A stretch of 64,000 bases of DNA from Stenotrophomonas maltophilia (GCF_006970445.1 NZ_CP033877.1:380750-444749), one strand, 5' to 3'. Counted from the stretch's first letter, positions 21,093 through 30,727 are shown. Numbers and translations: made by a program. Notes: a model not told the origin generated them from the sequence alone.

Positions 21093-21968
21093 ATGGCCCA
21101 GACACCGACCGACGCCAACGTGTACTTCGTCCCGGCCCAGAGCAAATGGCCGTTCGTGGGTTCCATCGCGATGATGGTGACCATGGTCGGTGTGGCCAGC
21201 TGGCTCAACGATGCCAGCTGGGGACGCTGGACGTTCTACATCGGCATCGCGATGCTGGTGCTGACCCTGTTCTGGTGGTTCAGCGACGTGGTGCGCGAAT
21301 CGCAGGCTGGCAACTACAACCATCAGGTCGATGGCTCGTTCCGGATGGGGATGATCTGGTTCATCTTCTCCGAAGTGATGTTCTTCGGTGCGTTCTTCGG
21401 CGCGCTGTTCTACACCCGCAACCTGGGCCTGTCGTGGCTCAGCGGCGAAGGCCGCGGGGTGATGACCAACGAGCTGCTATGGCAGGGCTATTCCGCCGGA
21501 TGGCCGACCAATGGCCCGGCGGCGATCGGTGGCGCGTTCCAGACCATCCCGGCCTGGGGCCTGCCACTGATCAATACGCTGATCCTGCTGACCTCCGGCG
21601 TGACCCTGACCATTGCCCACCACGCGCTGAAGGCCGGCAACCGCCGCCAGCTGCTGATCTGGCTGGGCCTGACCGTGGTGCTCGGCCTCGGCTTCCTGAC
21701 CCTGCAGGCGGAGGAGTACATCCACGCCTACAAGGAACTGAACCTGACGCTCGGTTCGGGCATCTACGGTTCAACGTTCTTCATGCTGACTGGCTTCCAC
21801 GGCGCGCACGTGCTGCTGGGCACGATCATGCTGATCGTGATGTGGCTGCGCTCGGCCAAGGGGCACTTCACCCGCGACAACCATTTCGGTTTTGAAGCCG
21901 CCGCGTGGTACTGGCACTTCGTCGACGTGGTGTGGCTGATGCTGTTCCTGTTCGTCTACGTGCTTTGA
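21093..21968 (+). CDS. coxC: Cytochrome c oxidase subunit III
   Basis: 291 residues, seven predicted helices. Typical signatures include EVMFFGAFFGALFY, the central TLQAEEYIHA and a C-terminal GFEAAAWYWHFVDVVWLMLF. Subunit III stabilises the catalytic core and its proton uptake. No good Shine-Dalgarno is seen 14 bp after ctaG, suggesting coupling within the operon. Confidence 0.96.
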   Translation: MAQTPTDANVYFVPAQSKWPFVGSIAMMVTMVGVASWLNDASWGRWTFYIGIAMLVLTLFWWFSDVVRESQAGNYNHQVDGSFRMGMIWFIFSEVMFFGAFFGALFYTRNLGLSWLSGEGRGVMTNELLWQGYSAGWPTNGPAAIGGAFQTIPAWGLPLINTLILLTSGVTLTIAHHALKAGNRRQLLIWLGLTVVLGLGFLTLQAEEYIHAYKELNLTLGSGIYGSTFFMLTGFHGAHVLLGTIMLIVMWLRSAKGHFTRDNHFGFEAAAWYWHFVDVVWLMLFLFVYVL

Positions 21969-21988
21969 CCACGCAGGCAGCGGTGGCT

Positions 21989-22207
21989 TCAGCCGCCGAT
22001 GCCGTGCGGTTTGATCCAGCCCATGTAGATGCTCACGATCACCAGCAGGATCAGCGCCACCGACACCGAGATGCGACGTGTCAGTGCGTTGACCGTACGC
22101 TTGGTCTGGCCGCGGTCGACCAGCAGGTAATACAGGCCGGCGCCCAGATTCCAGACGATGACGATCAGAAACGCGATTACCAGCAGGGTCTTCAGCGAAT
22201 CACTCAT
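21989..22207 (-). CDS. Twin-transmembrane protein, DUF2909 family
   Basis: 72 residues with two hydrophobic segments (about 5-28 and 45-63) joined by a basic loop (DRGQTKRTVNALTRR). Small proteins of this form lie between coxC and SURF1 in many gammaproteobacteria. Here it is on the opposite strand to the oxidase genes and converges on coxC. Function unknown; a link to oxidase biogenesis rests only on position. The start at 22207 is chosen because upstream in-frame residues are basic and unconserved-looking. Confidence 0.75.
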   Translation of the reverse strand: MSDSLKTLLVIAFLIVIVWNLGAGLYYLLVDRGQTKRTVNALTRRISVSVALILLVIVSIYMGWIKPHGIGG

Positions 22208-22264
22208 GCGCGGCTCGAGGGCAGGGTGGATGCGCCTATCTGACCGCGTTTGCGCGGACTTGTC

Positions 22265-22981
22265 ATGATGCGCCAGCACACGCGCGTGATCGGATGGCTG
22301 CTGGCCGTGCTGGCGATGGCGGGTTTCAGCGCGTTGGGGCTGTGGCAGCTGCAGCGCATGCATGCCAAACAGTCAATGTTGGATGCGCAGGGGCCAGCTG
22401 TGGCACAGGCGCTGCCGCTGGCGCAGGCCCTGGCAGCCCCGGGTGCGCTGCACGGTGTGGCCGATCACGGTCGCTTCCTGCCCGGCATGGTGCTGCTGGA
22501 CAACCAGACCCGGCACGGCCGTGCCGGCGTAAAGATCTATCGCCCGTTCCGCAGTGACGAAGGCAGCGTGCTGCTGGTCGATCTCGGCTGGCGCGCGCTG
22601 CCGCCGGATCGCACGCTGCCGGACATTCCGGCGCCGCCTTCACCGGTGGCGGTGCGCGGGCTGCTGGCGCCGCCGCCGTCGGCGGGGCTGGTACTGGGCC
22701 CGGCGTTCTCCGCCACTGGGGAGGCCGGGCGCTGGCTGGCCAGCCGATTGCCGGCCGAGGGGCTGGCGGCAGCGCTTGGCCTGCCTGCGCTGCCCGAACG
22801 GGTCCTGCGACTGGACCCGGCGCTGCCGTTCGGCGACGAACGCGATCTGGACCTGCTGCCGAACACGTTGCCGCCGCAGCGTCACCTGGGCTACGCCGTG
22901 CAGTGGTTCGGGCTGGCCCTGACCGTGCTGGTGGTGGCCGTGGTGCTGGAGTGGCGCAGGAGACGCGCCGTGGCACGGTAG
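22265..22981 (+). CDS. SURF1 family cytochrome oxidase biogenesis protein
   Basis: 238 residues with a transmembrane helix at each end and an intervening periplasmic domain, the SURF1 layout. Signatures are LGLWQLQRMH near the N-terminus, the central FLPGMVLLDNQTRHGRAG stretch and YAVQWFGLALT before the last helix. SURF1 assists heme A insertion into subunit I. Its stop codon TAG lies within the GTAG head of a downstream REP (22978-23001). Confidence 0.92.
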   Translation: MMRQHTRVIGWLLAVLAMAGFSALGLWQLQRMHAKQSMLDAQGPAVAQALPLAQALAAPGALHGVADHGRFLPGMVLLDNQTRHGRAGVKIYRPFRSDEGSVLLVDLGWRALPPDRTLPDIPAPPSPVAVRGLLAPPPSAGLVLGPAFSATGEAGRWLASRLPAEGLAAALGLPALPERVLRLDPALPFGDERDLDLLPNTLPPQRHLGYAVQWFGLALTVLVVAVVLEWRRRRAVAR

Positions 22982-23041
22982 TGCCGGCCACTGGCCGGCA
23001 CGCCCTCGGATTCCTGGATGCCGGCCAGCGGCCGGCACTAC
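22978..23041. repeat. Convergent SMAG dimer
   Basis: GTAG element gtgccggcc/ggccggcac (22978-23001) and its inverted partner (23019-23041). Together they can fold as one long hairpin. The first head overlaps the SURF1 stop codon. Confidence 0.9.
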
Positions 23042-23077
23042 CGCGGCATCACCCCCGCATCCCCTACCCAACCATGA

Positions 23078-23083
23078 GAAAAT
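23078..23083 (+). promoter_or_regulatory. -10 box for a likely leaderless mRNA
   Basis: GAAAAT ends 7 nt before the ATG at 23091; no ribosome site is present. Confidence 0.4.
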
Positions 23084-23090
23084 GCCCCGC

Positions 23091-23660
23091 ATGAACACTG
23101 CTACGTCCCCGCAGGCGCGCGGCTCCGGCCGCCGGACCCTGGTGCTGCTGTTTGCCGTGTTCTTCGGGGCGATGGCGCTGGCCGCGGTGTTGCGCTTCTC
23201 CGGCTGGCAACCAACCGGGCACCGCAATGCCGGACAGCTGCTGAAGCCGCCGGTCGATCTGCGCCAGCAGGCGCCGACCCTGGCCAGCGGCCAGCCCTAC
23301 CCCTGGAACCCCGAGGCCCGCACCTGGCGCCTGCTGGTGGCCCCGCCCGGCACCTGCGACGCGCAGTGCGTCACTTTGTCGCAGGGACTGGGCAAGGTGT
23401 GGCAGCTGTTCGGCCATAACGCCGATAATGTCGAGATCCTGTGGCTGGGAACGCCACCGGCGTCGATCGCCTCGCTGCCCGCGCTGCGGCCGCTGGCTCC
23501 GTCGCCAGCCCTGCGCGCGGCGTTGCCGGGCGTCGATGATCCGGCGGGACTGCCGGTCTACGTGATCGATCCGAACGGCTTCGTGATCATGCGCCATGCC
23601 CCGGGTTCCGACCTCGGTGGCCTGCGCAAGGACATGGCCACGTTGCTGAAACTGAAGTGA
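23091..23660 (+). CDS. Membrane-anchored SCO-like / thioredoxin-fold protein
   Basis: 189 residues: N-terminal basic region, one transmembrane helix (about 17-38) and a periplasmic domain with a CxxxC pair (GTCDAQC), the copper/redox motif of Sco1 proteins, followed by a thioredoxin-like ending (YVIDPNGFVIMR). It lies between SURF1 and ctaA, where an oxidase-assembly protein is normally found. A role in copper handling or thiol reduction for the CuA site is inferred from motif and context. No Shine-Dalgarno; a -10-like GAAAAT ends 7 nt before the ATG. Confidence 0.82.
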   Translation: MNTATSPQARGSGRRTLVLLFAVFFGAMALAAVLRFSGWQPTGHRNAGQLLKPPVDLRQQAPTLASGQPYPWNPEARTWRLLVAPPGTCDAQCVTLSQGLGKVWQLFGHNADNVEILWLGTPPASIASLPALRPLAPSPALRAALPGVDDPAGLPVYVIDPNGFVIMRHAPGSDLGGLRKDMATLLKLK

Positions 23661-23670
23661 GTCCCGTTTG

Positions 23671-24834
23671 ATGAGCCTTTCCGCGCGTCCGGCGCTGCAC
23701 CGCAATTTCCACCGCCTGGCGTGGTTCGCCATGATCATGACCGCGAGCACGATCATGTTCGGCGCCTTCGTGCGCCTGTCCGATGCCGGCCTGAGCTGCC
23801 CGGACTGGCCGACCTGCTATGGCCAGGCCACCTGGCCGCAGCACGTGGAAGAGACCATCGGCCACCCGGCGGCGGAGATCCGCCCGCTGGAGACCCACAA
23901 GGCCTGGCGTGAGCAGGTGCACCGTTTCCTGGCCGGCGCGCTGGGCATCGAGATCCTGACCCTGGCGCTGCTGGCCACGCGCAAGCGGCGATTCGGAAGT
24001 ACGGCGGTAGTGACCGCCTGCGTACTGGTGGCCGCCGGTATACCGTTGTACATGATGGGCTGGCATGGCACCGCCAGCGTATTGGCGTTGATCGGCGAGG
24101 CGATCCTGCTGATCGCCGCGCTGCGCTGGAGCAACATCGACCTGGCGCGCGCGGCACTGCTGACCCTGGCGGTGGTGATCTTCCAGGCCCTGCTGGGCAT
24201 GTGGACGGTGACCCTGCTGCTCAAACCCATCGTGGTGATGGGCCATCTGCTGGGCGGCATGCTGATGTTCGGCCTGCTGGTGTGGATGGCCTGGCGCGCA
24301 ACGCACATGCCGATCACCCTGGCCGAAGCGCCGAAGCTGAAGTGGCTGTTGCGCATCGGTGTGGCGGTGCTGGTCACCCAGATCGCACTGGGGGGCTGGG
24401 TCAGTGCCAACTACGCGGCGCTGGCCTGCGGCGGCGGCAGCGCCTCGCTGGACAACTTCCCGCGCTGCGCCAACCAGTGGTGGCCGCAGCACAACTTCGT
24501 CGAAGGCTTCACCCTGTGGCGCGGCATCGGCGTGGATTACGAAGGCGGCGTGCTGGATGGCGCTTCGCGTATCGCCATCCAGATGGCGCACCGTATGTTT
24601 GCGGTGGTGGTGGCCGTCTACCTGCTGTGGCTGGGCGTGCGCCTGTTCCGGTTGCCGAGCATGCGTGGCTGGGCCAGCGCGTTGATCGCGCTGCTGGTGC
24701 TGCAGGTCACCCTCGGCATCCTCAATGTGAAGCTGGCGCTGCCGCTGGAAGTGGCGGTGGCCCACAACGGCGTGGCCGTTGCCCTGTTGTTCGTGCTGGT
24801 CAGCCTGCTGGCCCGCCTGCGTGCCCCGGACTGA
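23671..24834 (+). CDS. ctaA: Heme A synthase
   Basis: 387 residues, eight-helix membrane protein converting heme O to heme A. The two half-repeats each carry the heme-ligand histidines: EQVHRFLAG and MGHLLGG in the first, MAHRMFAV and AHNGVAV in the second. The conserved [20 protein letters not shown] opening has the extracytoplasmic cysteines. It starts 11 bp after the SCO-like gene and is followed 4 bp later by ctaB. Confidence 0.95.
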   Translation: MSLSARPALHRNFHRLAWFAMIMTASTIMFGAFVRLSDAGLSCPDWPTCYGQATWPQHVEETIGHPAAEIRPLETHKAWREQVHRFLAGALGIEILTLALLATRKRRFGSTAVVTACVLVAAGIPLYMMGWHGTASVLALIGEAILLIAALRWSNIDLARAALLTLAVVIFQALLGMWTVTLLLKPIVVMGHLLGGMLMFGLLVWMAWRATHMPITLAEAPKLKWLLRIGVAVLVTQIALGGWVSANYAALACGGGSASLDNFPRCANQWWPQHNFVEGFTLWRGIGVDYEGGVLDGASRIAIQMAHRMFAVVVAVYLLWLGVRLFRLPSMRGWASALIALLVLQVTLGILNVKLALPLEVAVAHNGVAVALLFVLVSLLARLRAPD

Positions 24835-24838
24835 TTCC

Positions 24839-25732
24839 ATGTTTTCCAATTACCGCCAGTACTGGGACCTGACCAAGCCCAAGGTCGTCGCCCTCATTGT
24901 CTTCACCGCCCTGGTCGGCATGGTCCTGGCCATCCCCGGCGTGCCCAGCTGGGAGCAGGTGCGCGCCGGCGTGCTCGGTTTCCTCGGCATCTGGCTGGCG
25001 GCCTCGGCCGCAGCCGCGATCAACCAGCTGCTGGACGCGCACATCGATGCGCAGATGGCGCGCACTTCGTGGCGTCCGCTGGTGGTGGGCAAGGTCAAGC
25101 CATGGCAGGTGCTGGTGTTCGCCGGTGTGCTGATCGTGCTGTCGATGGCGATCCTGGTGCTGTGGGTGAACCTGATCACCGCTGTGCTGACCTTCGCCTC
25201 GTTGATTGGCTATGCGGTGATCTACACCGTGTACCTCAAGCGTGCGACCTCGCAGAACATCGTCATCGGTGGCCTGGCCGGCGCGATGCCGCCGATGCTG
25301 GGCTGGGCCGCAGTGACCGGCATGCAGGGCTCGTCGGACTGGGCGTACTCGTCGCTGCTGGTGCTGATCATCTTCATCTGGACCCCGCCGCACTTCTGGG
25401 CGCTGGCGATCTTCCGCCGCGAGGACTACGCCAAGGCGGAGATCCCGATGCTGCCGGTAACCCACGGCGTGGTGCACACCCGCAAGCAGATCATGGTGTA
25501 TTCGGTGGTGCTGGCGCTGGTCTGCCTGCTGCCGTACCTGGTGGGCATGAGCGGTGCGTTCTACCTGGGCGGCGCGATTGTGCTCAATGCCGTGTTCCTC
25601 TGGTACGCCTGGCGCATGCTGGACCCGCCGGACGAACTGTTCTCGATGAAGATGTTCTATTACTCCATCGTCTACCTGATGGCGCTGTTCGCCTTCCTGC
25701 TGGTGGACCACTGGATCCTGCCCTGGTTGTAG
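24839..25732 (+). CDS. ctaB: Heme O synthase (protoheme IX farnesyltransferase)
   Basis: 297 residues of the UbiA prenyltransferase fold with about nine helices. It begins [19 protein letters not shown] and carries the active-site [20 protein letters not shown], a form of the NDxxDxxxD prenyl-diphosphate site. It farnesylates protoheme to heme O, the substrate of the preceding ctaA. The stop codon TAG is formed by a GTAG sequence (25729-25732) at the head of a REP-like stretch. Confidence 0.95.
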   Translation: MFSNYRQYWDLTKPKVVALIVFTALVGMVLAIPGVPSWEQVRAGVLGFLGIWLAASAAAAINQLLDAHIDAQMARTSWRPLVVGKVKPWQVLVFAGVLIVLSMAILVLWVNLITAVLTFASLIGYAVIYTVYLKRATSQNIVIGGLAGAMPPMLGWAAVTGMQGSSDWAYSSLLVLIIFIWTPPHFWALAIFRREDYAKAEIPMLPVTHGVVHTRKQIMVYSVVLALVCLLPYLVGMSGAFYLGGAIVLNAVFLWYAWRMLDPPDELFSMKMFYYSIVYLMALFAFLLVDHWILPWL

Positions 25733-25839
25733 AGTCGAGCATGGCGGGAGCATCCACGCATGGCGTGGATCTACTCCGGATCACAGGTGTCAGCCGAGCA
25801 TGGACTCGGCTCTACAGTAGATCCACGCCATGCGTGGAT
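25729..25839. repeat. Cluster of SMAG REPs after ctaB
   Basis: A partial GTAG element overlapping the ctaB stop (25729-25750), then atccacgc-class (25751-25774, minus), gccgagca-class (25793-25815, minus) and atccacgc-class again (25817-25839, plus). The first and last full elements are inverted copies of one sequence and could form a 90-nt dimer. Confidence 0.85.
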
Positions 25840-25853
25840 GATTTCCCGGATGG

Positions 25854-26825
25854 TCAGGGCTTGCGCCGCGCATACCGCTGCGCGATCACGCCGCAGACGA
25901 TCAGCTGGATCTGGTGGTAGATCATCACCGGCAGCACGATCGCGCCTAGGCTGCCGCCGGCGAACAGCACCTTGGCGATCGGCACGCCGGTGGCCAGGCT
26001 CTTCTTCGAGCCGCAGAACACGATGGCGATCTCGTCCTCGCGATTGAAGCGCAGGCGGCGGGCGATGAAAGTGATCAGCGGCATGGCAATGCCGAGCAGT
26101 ACAGCGGCGACCACTGCCACAGCGAACAGCGACAGCAGCGGCGTCTTGCTCCACAGGCCCTCGGTGACAGCTTCGCCGAAGGCCGAGTACACCACCAGCA
26201 GGATGGTCGCCTGGTCGGTGTAGCGCAGCAGCGCGCGCTGCTTTTCCACCCAGCCGGCGATCCAGGGCCGCAGAAGATGGCCGGCCACGAACGGCACCAG
26301 CAGCTGCAGCATGATGCCGCCGATCGCATGCAGCGGATCGTGGATGCCGCCGGAGGTGCCGGCCAGCGCGGTCAGCAGCAGCGGGGTCAGGAATACGCCG
26401 AGGATGCTCGACAACGAAGCGCTGCACACCGCTGCGGGCACGTTGCCATGCGCCATGGAGGTGAACGCGATGGACGACTGCACGGTGGAGGGCAGGGTGC
26501 ACAGGAACAGCACGCCCAGATACAGCTCCGGGGTCAGCAGCCAGCCCGACAGCGGCTTGAACATCAGCCCCAGCAGCGGGAACAGGATGAAGGTGCAGGC
26601 CAGGATGGTCAGGTGCAGCCGCCAGTGCAGCATGCCGCCGATGATCGACTCGCGCGGCAGGCGCGCACCATGCAGGAAGAACAGCGCGGCGATGGCGACG
26701 GTGGTGACATCGTCGAGGACGATGGCGGCGGCGCCCTTCATCGGCAGCAGCGAGGCCAGGCCGACGGTGCACAGCAGGGCGAGGGTGAAATTGTCCGGTC
26801 GCAGGCGCGACCACCAGCGGGTCAT
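25854..26825 (-). CDS. Bile acid:sodium symporter family transporter
   Basis: 323 residues, nine to ten hydrophobic segments. It opens DNFTLALLCTVGLASLLP, has the polar motif LPSTVQSSIAFTSMAHGN in the first core repeat and FCGSKKSLATGVP in the second, both typical of the SBF-like (YfeH/DUF4137) branch. The transported anion is unknown. It follows the phosphatase gene by 28 bp on the same strand with AAGGA upstream, so the two are probably cotranscribed. Confidence 0.88.
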   Translation of the reverse strand: MTRWWSRLRPDNFTLALLCTVGLASLLPMKGAAAIVLDDVTTVAIAALFFLHGARLPRESIIGGMLHWRLHLTILACTFILFPLLGLMFKPLSGWLLTPELYLGVLFLCTLPSTVQSSIAFTSMAHGNVPAAVCSASLSSILGVFLTPLLLTALAGTSGGIHDPLHAIGGIMLQLLVPFVAGHLLRPWIAGWVEKQRALLRYTDQATILLVVYSAFGEAVTEGLWSKTPLLSLFAVAVVAAVLLGIAMPLITFIARRLRFNREDEIAIVFCGSKKSLATGVPIAKVLFAGGSLGAIVLPVMIYHQIQLIVCGVIAQRYARRKP

Positions 26826-26853
26826 GGTGGGCAGAGTCCTTGGTGCGGAGGGT

Positions 26854-27354
26854 TCAGGGCGAAGTGACCGGCGTGGCCAGGCGCTGGCGGGTAGCGGCCT
26901 CCAGCGACTTCAGGCCGGCGCGCTGGCCGAGCTGCAGTGCCTGTTCGGGGCTGGCGTGTTCGTAGCGTGCGTTGATCAGGCCGAGCACGGCGCCAGCGCG
27001 GTTGCCGGACGCGCAGTGCAGCAGCACCGGCCCCTGGCTCTGCTGCAGTGCCTGGTGCACGGCGCGTACGTTGGCGGCATCGAGCCCCTCGGCGCCGGCG
27101 ACTGGAATGCGCACGTAGCGCAGGCCCAGCGATTCGGCGAGGTGGGTTTCGTCGAAACCACGGTCCTCGTCGGGCTGGCGCAGGTCGATCACGGTGCGCA
27201 CGCCCTGCGCGGCCAGGGCCTGCAGCTGTGCGGCGCTGGGCTGGCCGCCGGCATACAGGCCGGGGCGGACTTCGTTGAGGGGCGTGTCTTCGGCCAGGGC
27301 CGTCAGTGGCAGGCAGAGCGACAACAACAGCAGGCAGGTCAGGCGCAGCAGCAT
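26854..27354 (-). CDS. Periplasmic dual-specificity-type phosphatase
   Basis: 166 residues: signal peptide ending ALA (about residue 21), then a compact cysteine-phosphatase domain with the P-loop HCASGNRAG, i.e. C-x5-R, preceded by a RQPDEDRGFDE segment that may hold the general acid. Related proteins are annotated as beta-lactamase hydrolase-like or DSP-like phosphatases. The exported location is unusual for a tyrosine-type phosphatase. GGAGAG gives a firm start. It follows dnaG by 26 bp. Confidence 0.8.
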   Translation of the reverse strand: MLLRLTCLLLLSLCLPLTALAEDTPLNEVRPGLYAGGQPSAAQLQALAAQGVRTVIDLRQPDEDRGFDETHLAESLGLRYVRIPVAGAEGLDAANVRAVHQALQQSQGPVLLHCASGNRAGAVLGLINARYEHASPEQALQLGQRAGLKSLEAATRQRLATPVTSP

Positions 27355-27380
27355 GGTCTCTCCGGTGATGGGTTCTGCCG

Positions 27381-29120
27381 CTAGAGGCGAAGATTGGCGC
27401 GGGCCTTGAACAGCTCGCGCAGTTCGTACTTGTCAGTATCGTCCAGACCCTGCTGGCGCTGCTTTGCCAACAACTCCTCCAGACGTTGCACCAGCAGCTG
27501 TTTCTCCAGCTGGGCCACGGCATCGTGCAGCTCCTGGGTCCACATCGCGTCGTCGCCAGGTATCGTCTGCGCGGCCAGGGTGTGCAGTGACGCCTGTTCC
27601 TCGCGCCCGTCGAAGTGCTCCAGCAGGGCGCCGGTACTGATGTCCGGGCGCTGCTCGACCAAGTCCAGCAGCTCCAGCAGCAGCTCCACGCCCGGCAGGC
27701 GCAGGCCCTGGAAGTGGTGCTTGCCGCCCAGCGTCAGCGCCAGTGACGGCTGCTGCAGCAGCACGGCGATCGCGCCGCGCACCAGGCTGCGCTTGGCCAC
27801 CGGCTGAATAGTGCGTGCCGACTGGCGTTGAGGCATCGGCGCGCGCGCAGACGGGGCGTTGCCGCCGAGCCCGGTCAGCTGCGCCAGCTGCTGCTTCATC
27901 AGGTCGCCGAAGGCGCCGTCGGGAATCTGCGCCAGCATCGGCTTGGCCCGCTCGGCCAGGCGTGCCTTGCCGTCCAGCGTGCCCAGGTTGATCTCACGGG
28001 TGAGCTCGTCGAAGAAGAACTGCGACAGCGGCGTGGCCTGCTTCAGGCGCTCGTTGAACGCTTCGGCGCCTTCCTTGCGCACGATGGTGTCCGGGTCTTC
28101 GCCATCGGGCAGGAACAGGAAGAAGGCCTGGCGGCCATCCTTCATGCGCGGCAGCACCGACTCCAGCGCCTTCCAGCCGGCGCGGCGGCCGGCGGCGTCG
28201 CCGTCGAAGCAGAAGAACACGTCCGGCGCGTTGCGGAACAGCAGCTCGGCATGGTCCGGCGTGGTCGCGGTACCCAGCGTTGCCACCGCCTGGGTGACAC
28301 CGAACTGGAACAGCGAGACCACGTCCATGTAGCCCTCGACCACGATCAGCCGCTCGATCTTCTGGTTGGCCTGGCGCACCTGCCACAGGCCGTACAGTTC
28401 ACGGCCCTTGTGGAAAAGCGCGGTCTCGGGCGAGTTGAGGTACTTGGGGCCGTCGTCCTTCTCGAACACGCGGCCGCCGAAGGCGATCACCCGGCCACGG
28501 CGGTCGAAGATCGGGAACATCACCCGGTCGCGGAACTTGTCGTAGACGTGCCCGCGATCGTTCTTGGAGAACAGGCCGGCGCGGTCGAGCAGCTTCATCC
28601 GCCGCTCGTCCTTGCCCAGCGCATCGCGCAGGCCGCTGTAGCCATCCGGTGCATAGCCGATCTGGAAACGGGCGCGGTTGTCCTCGTCGACACCGCGGCC
28701 ATCAAGATAGCTGCGTGCCTTGTCACTGCCTTCCAGGTTCTTCTGGAAGAACTTCGTGGCCGCATCCAGCGCTGAATACAGCTCGCGGCTGTCGTCCTGC
28801 TGCTGCGGGCTGCGCGGGTTCTCGTTGCGCGGCACTTCCATGCCGGCGCGCTTGGCCAGTTCATCCACCGCGTCGAGGAACTCGAGGCGATCGTAGTTCA
28901 TCAGGAAGCTGATCGCGGTGCCGTGCGCGCCACAGCCGAAGCAGTGATAGAACTGCTTGGTGGGCGAGACCGTGAATGATGCCGAACGCTCGTCATGGAA
29001 CGGGCAGCGGGCGGCGTACTCCTTGCCCTGGCGCTTCAACGGCACGCGGCTGCCCACCACCTCGACGATGTCGGTGCGGGCCAGCAGGTCGTCGATGAAA
29101 GCGTCGGGGATACGGGCCAT
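27381..29120 (-). CDS. dnaG: DNA primase
   Basis: 579 residues. The N-terminal CHC2 zinc finger has C39, H42, C60 and C63; the TOPRIM catalytic core shows VVEGYMD (metal-binding glutamate), the SLGTA-like LGTATT and FDGDAAG; the C-terminal part (about 430-579) is the DnaB-interaction domain. Makes RNA primers at the replication fork. Start at 29120 (ATG); a TTG six bases upstream is ignored. In many gammaproteobacteria dnaG is followed by rpoD; here the next gene is a phosphatase. Confidence 0.97.
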   Translation of the reverse strand: MARIPDAFIDDLLARTDIVEVVGSRVPLKRQGKEYAARCPFHDERSASFTVSPTKQFYHCFGCGAHGTAISFLMNYDRLEFLDAVDELAKRAGMEVPRNENPRSPQQQDDSRELYSALDAATKFFQKNLEGSDKARSYLDGRGVDEDNRARFQIGYAPDGYSGLRDALGKDERRMKLLDRAGLFSKNDRGHVYDKFRDRVMFPIFDRRGRVIAFGGRVFEKDDGPKYLNSPETALFHKGRELYGLWQVRQANQKIERLIVVEGYMDVVSLFQFGVTQAVATLGTATTPDHAELLFRNAPDVFFCFDGDAAGRRAGWKALESVLPRMKDGRQAFFLFLPDGEDPDTIVRKEGAEAFNERLKQATPLSQFFFDELTREINLGTLDGKARLAERAKPMLAQIPDGAFGDLMKQQLAQLTGLGGNAPSARAPMPQRQSARTIQPVAKRSLVRGAIAVLLQQPSLALTLGGKHHFQGLRLPGVELLLELLDLVEQRPDISTGALLEHFDGREEQASLHTLAAQTIPGDDAMWTQELHDAVAQLEKQLLVQRLEELLAKQRQQGLDDTDKYELRELFKARANLRL

Positions 29121-29180
29121 GGTCAACAGGGCAGGGCGCGGCCGCCAGGGCGCGCAGCAGGGGCGGCGGATTCCCCTAGT

Positions 29181-30125
29181 TTACTCGCTGGCGGCGCCGG
29201 GGCCGGCCTGTTCGGCGTCGACGCCGGCCCTGGCCAGCTGCGCCCGTGCATACAGGCGCTCGTCGATCACCGCAGTCATCAGCGCGCCGACAAAGAACAC
29301 GGCGGTAGCGTAGTAGATCCAGACCAGCGAAATCACCAGCGCGCCCATCGAACCATACGCACTGCCCGGGGCCACGGTAGCGATGTAGACGCCGATGCCA
29401 TAGCGGCCCAGGGTGAACAGCACCGAGGTGATGGCGCCGCCGATGAAGGCCTGGCGCCAGGCCACGCGGCGGTCCGGCAGGTAGTGGTAGAGGAAGGCGA
29501 AGGCCATCGTGTACAGCAGCAGCGAGGTCAGGTAGCCGATCGCCGGCAGTACCGAGGGCAGCTGCGCGAACACCACCTGCAGCGCGGTGGTGGCGGTCAT
29601 CGACAGGATCAGCAGGAAGCCCAGCGCCAGCACCACGCCGAACGAGAACACGCGCTTGCGCAGCCAGGCCTTGACGCCTTCCAGGCGCTGGCCGCTGGTG
29701 TGGAAGATCCGGTTCAGTGCGTTCTGCAGCTGGGCAAATACCGCCGTGGCGCCGACGAACAGCAGCAGGGTGCTCCACAGTCCGGCCAGCGAACCGACGC
29801 TGGGCTGGCTGTTGGCGTTGTGCAGCACGGTGTCGGCGACGCTGGCCACGCTGCTGCCGGCTACCGAGCCGATCTGGCTGATCAGCGTCTGCTGTGCCGG
29901 CGGGTACAGCGAGGCGGTCAGCCACAGCAGCAGCACCAGCAGCGGTGCCATCGACAGCAGGGCGTAGAAGGAGACCGAGGCGGCCTGGGTCAGCACGTCG
30001 ATTTCGACGAAGCGCTTGGCGACGGCCATCGGGAAGCTGTCCTGCAGTCGGTCAGCGTAGTGGCGAAGCCGGGCAGGAAAACCGTGGGGGCGCGTGTCGT
30101 CGGGGGAGTGCGATTGCTCGACCAT
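29181..30125 (-). CDS. YihY/BrkB family membrane protein
   Basis: 314 residues, about six helices, with the YihY signatures AASVSFYALLSMAPLL near the N-terminus, FHTSGQRLEGVKAWLRKR in the loop and GSMGALVISLVWIYYA near the end. Once annotated as RNase BN, the family has no proven enzymatic activity and is thought to be a transporter or envelope protein. It sits between yqeY and dnaG, interrupting the macromolecular-synthesis gene order. Confidence 0.9.
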   Translation of the reverse strand: MVEQSHSPDDTRPHGFPARLRHYADRLQDSFPMAVAKRFVEIDVLTQAASVSFYALLSMAPLLVLLLWLTASLYPPAQQTLISQIGSVAGSSVASVADTVLHNANSQPSVGSLAGLWSTLLLFVGATAVFAQLQNALNRIFHTSGQRLEGVKAWLRKRVFSFGVVLALGFLLILSMTATTALQVVFAQLPSVLPAIGYLTSLLLYTMAFAFLYHYLPDRRVAWRQAFIGGAITSVLFTLGRYGIGVYIATVAPGSAYGSMGALVISLVWIYYATAVFFVGALMTAVIDERLYARAQLARAGVDAEQAGPGAASE

Positions 30126-30179
30126 GAGGGTGTTGTAACAGCCGGGGGTCGAAGGTGCGGTGAAGCGGGTGCATCGATT

Positions 30180-30219
30180 GGGGTCAGCGCCCTTTCGCGA
30201 ACGAAAGGGCGCTGACCCC
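30180..30219. repeat. 18-bp perfect palindromic hairpin
   Basis: Arms 30180-30197 and 30202-30219 (ggggtcagcgccctttcg and its exact complement) with a cgaa loop. It lies ten bases after the yqeY stop codon on the minus strand. There is no T-run, so it is not a standard terminator; it belongs with the other very long hairpins of this window. Confidence 0.9.
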
Positions 30220-30229
30220 GGATGCCGGC

Positions 30230-30673
30230 TTAGGCCAGCTGCTGCTTGACCAGCTTGGAGACCAGGCCCATGTCGGCCTGGCCGGCGAGCTTGGGCTTCA
30301 GTGCGCCCATCAGCTTGCCCATGTCGGCCGGGCCGGAGGCACCGGTCTCGGCGATGGCGGCCTGGATGGCGGCCACGATCTCGGCTTCGCCCATCTTGGC
30401 CGGCAGGTAGGCTTCGATGACCACGATCTCGGCGCGCTCGATCTCGGCCAGGTCTTCGCGGTTGGCGGCTTCGAACTGGCTGACCGAGTCCTTGCGCTGC
30501 TTGACCATCTTGTCGAGCACGGCGATCACGGCGGTGTCATCCAGCTCGATGCGCTCGTCCACTTCGCGCTGCTTGATGGCGGCGTTGATCAGGCGGATCA
30601 CGCCCAGCTTGTGCTTCTCGCCCGCCTTCATGGCGGCCTTCATGTCTTCGGTGAGCTGCTGCTTCATGCTCAT
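30230..30673 (-). CDS. GatB/YqeY domain protein
   Basis: 147 residues with the YqeY features: KQREVDERIELDD and the C-terminal tRNA-interacting domain found in GatB (MGKLMGALKPKLAGQADMG). Usually found next to rpsU and dnaG, as here. Thought to bind tRNA or assist translation, with no firm function. GAGG lies eight bases before the ATG at 30673. Alternative start two codons later at 30667. Confidence 0.92.
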   Translation of the reverse strand: MSMKQQLTEDMKAAMKAGEKHKLGVIRLINAAIKQREVDERIELDDTAVIAVLDKMVKQRKDSVSQFEAANREDLAEIERAEIVVIEAYLPAKMGEAEIVAAIQAAIAETGASGPADMGKLMGALKPKLAGQADMGLVSKLVKQQLA

Positions 30674-30727
30674 GAGGAACCTCGTGGTGGTAGGTGGGGC
30701 GGGGCGGATGCCCGAACCCGGAAACGC

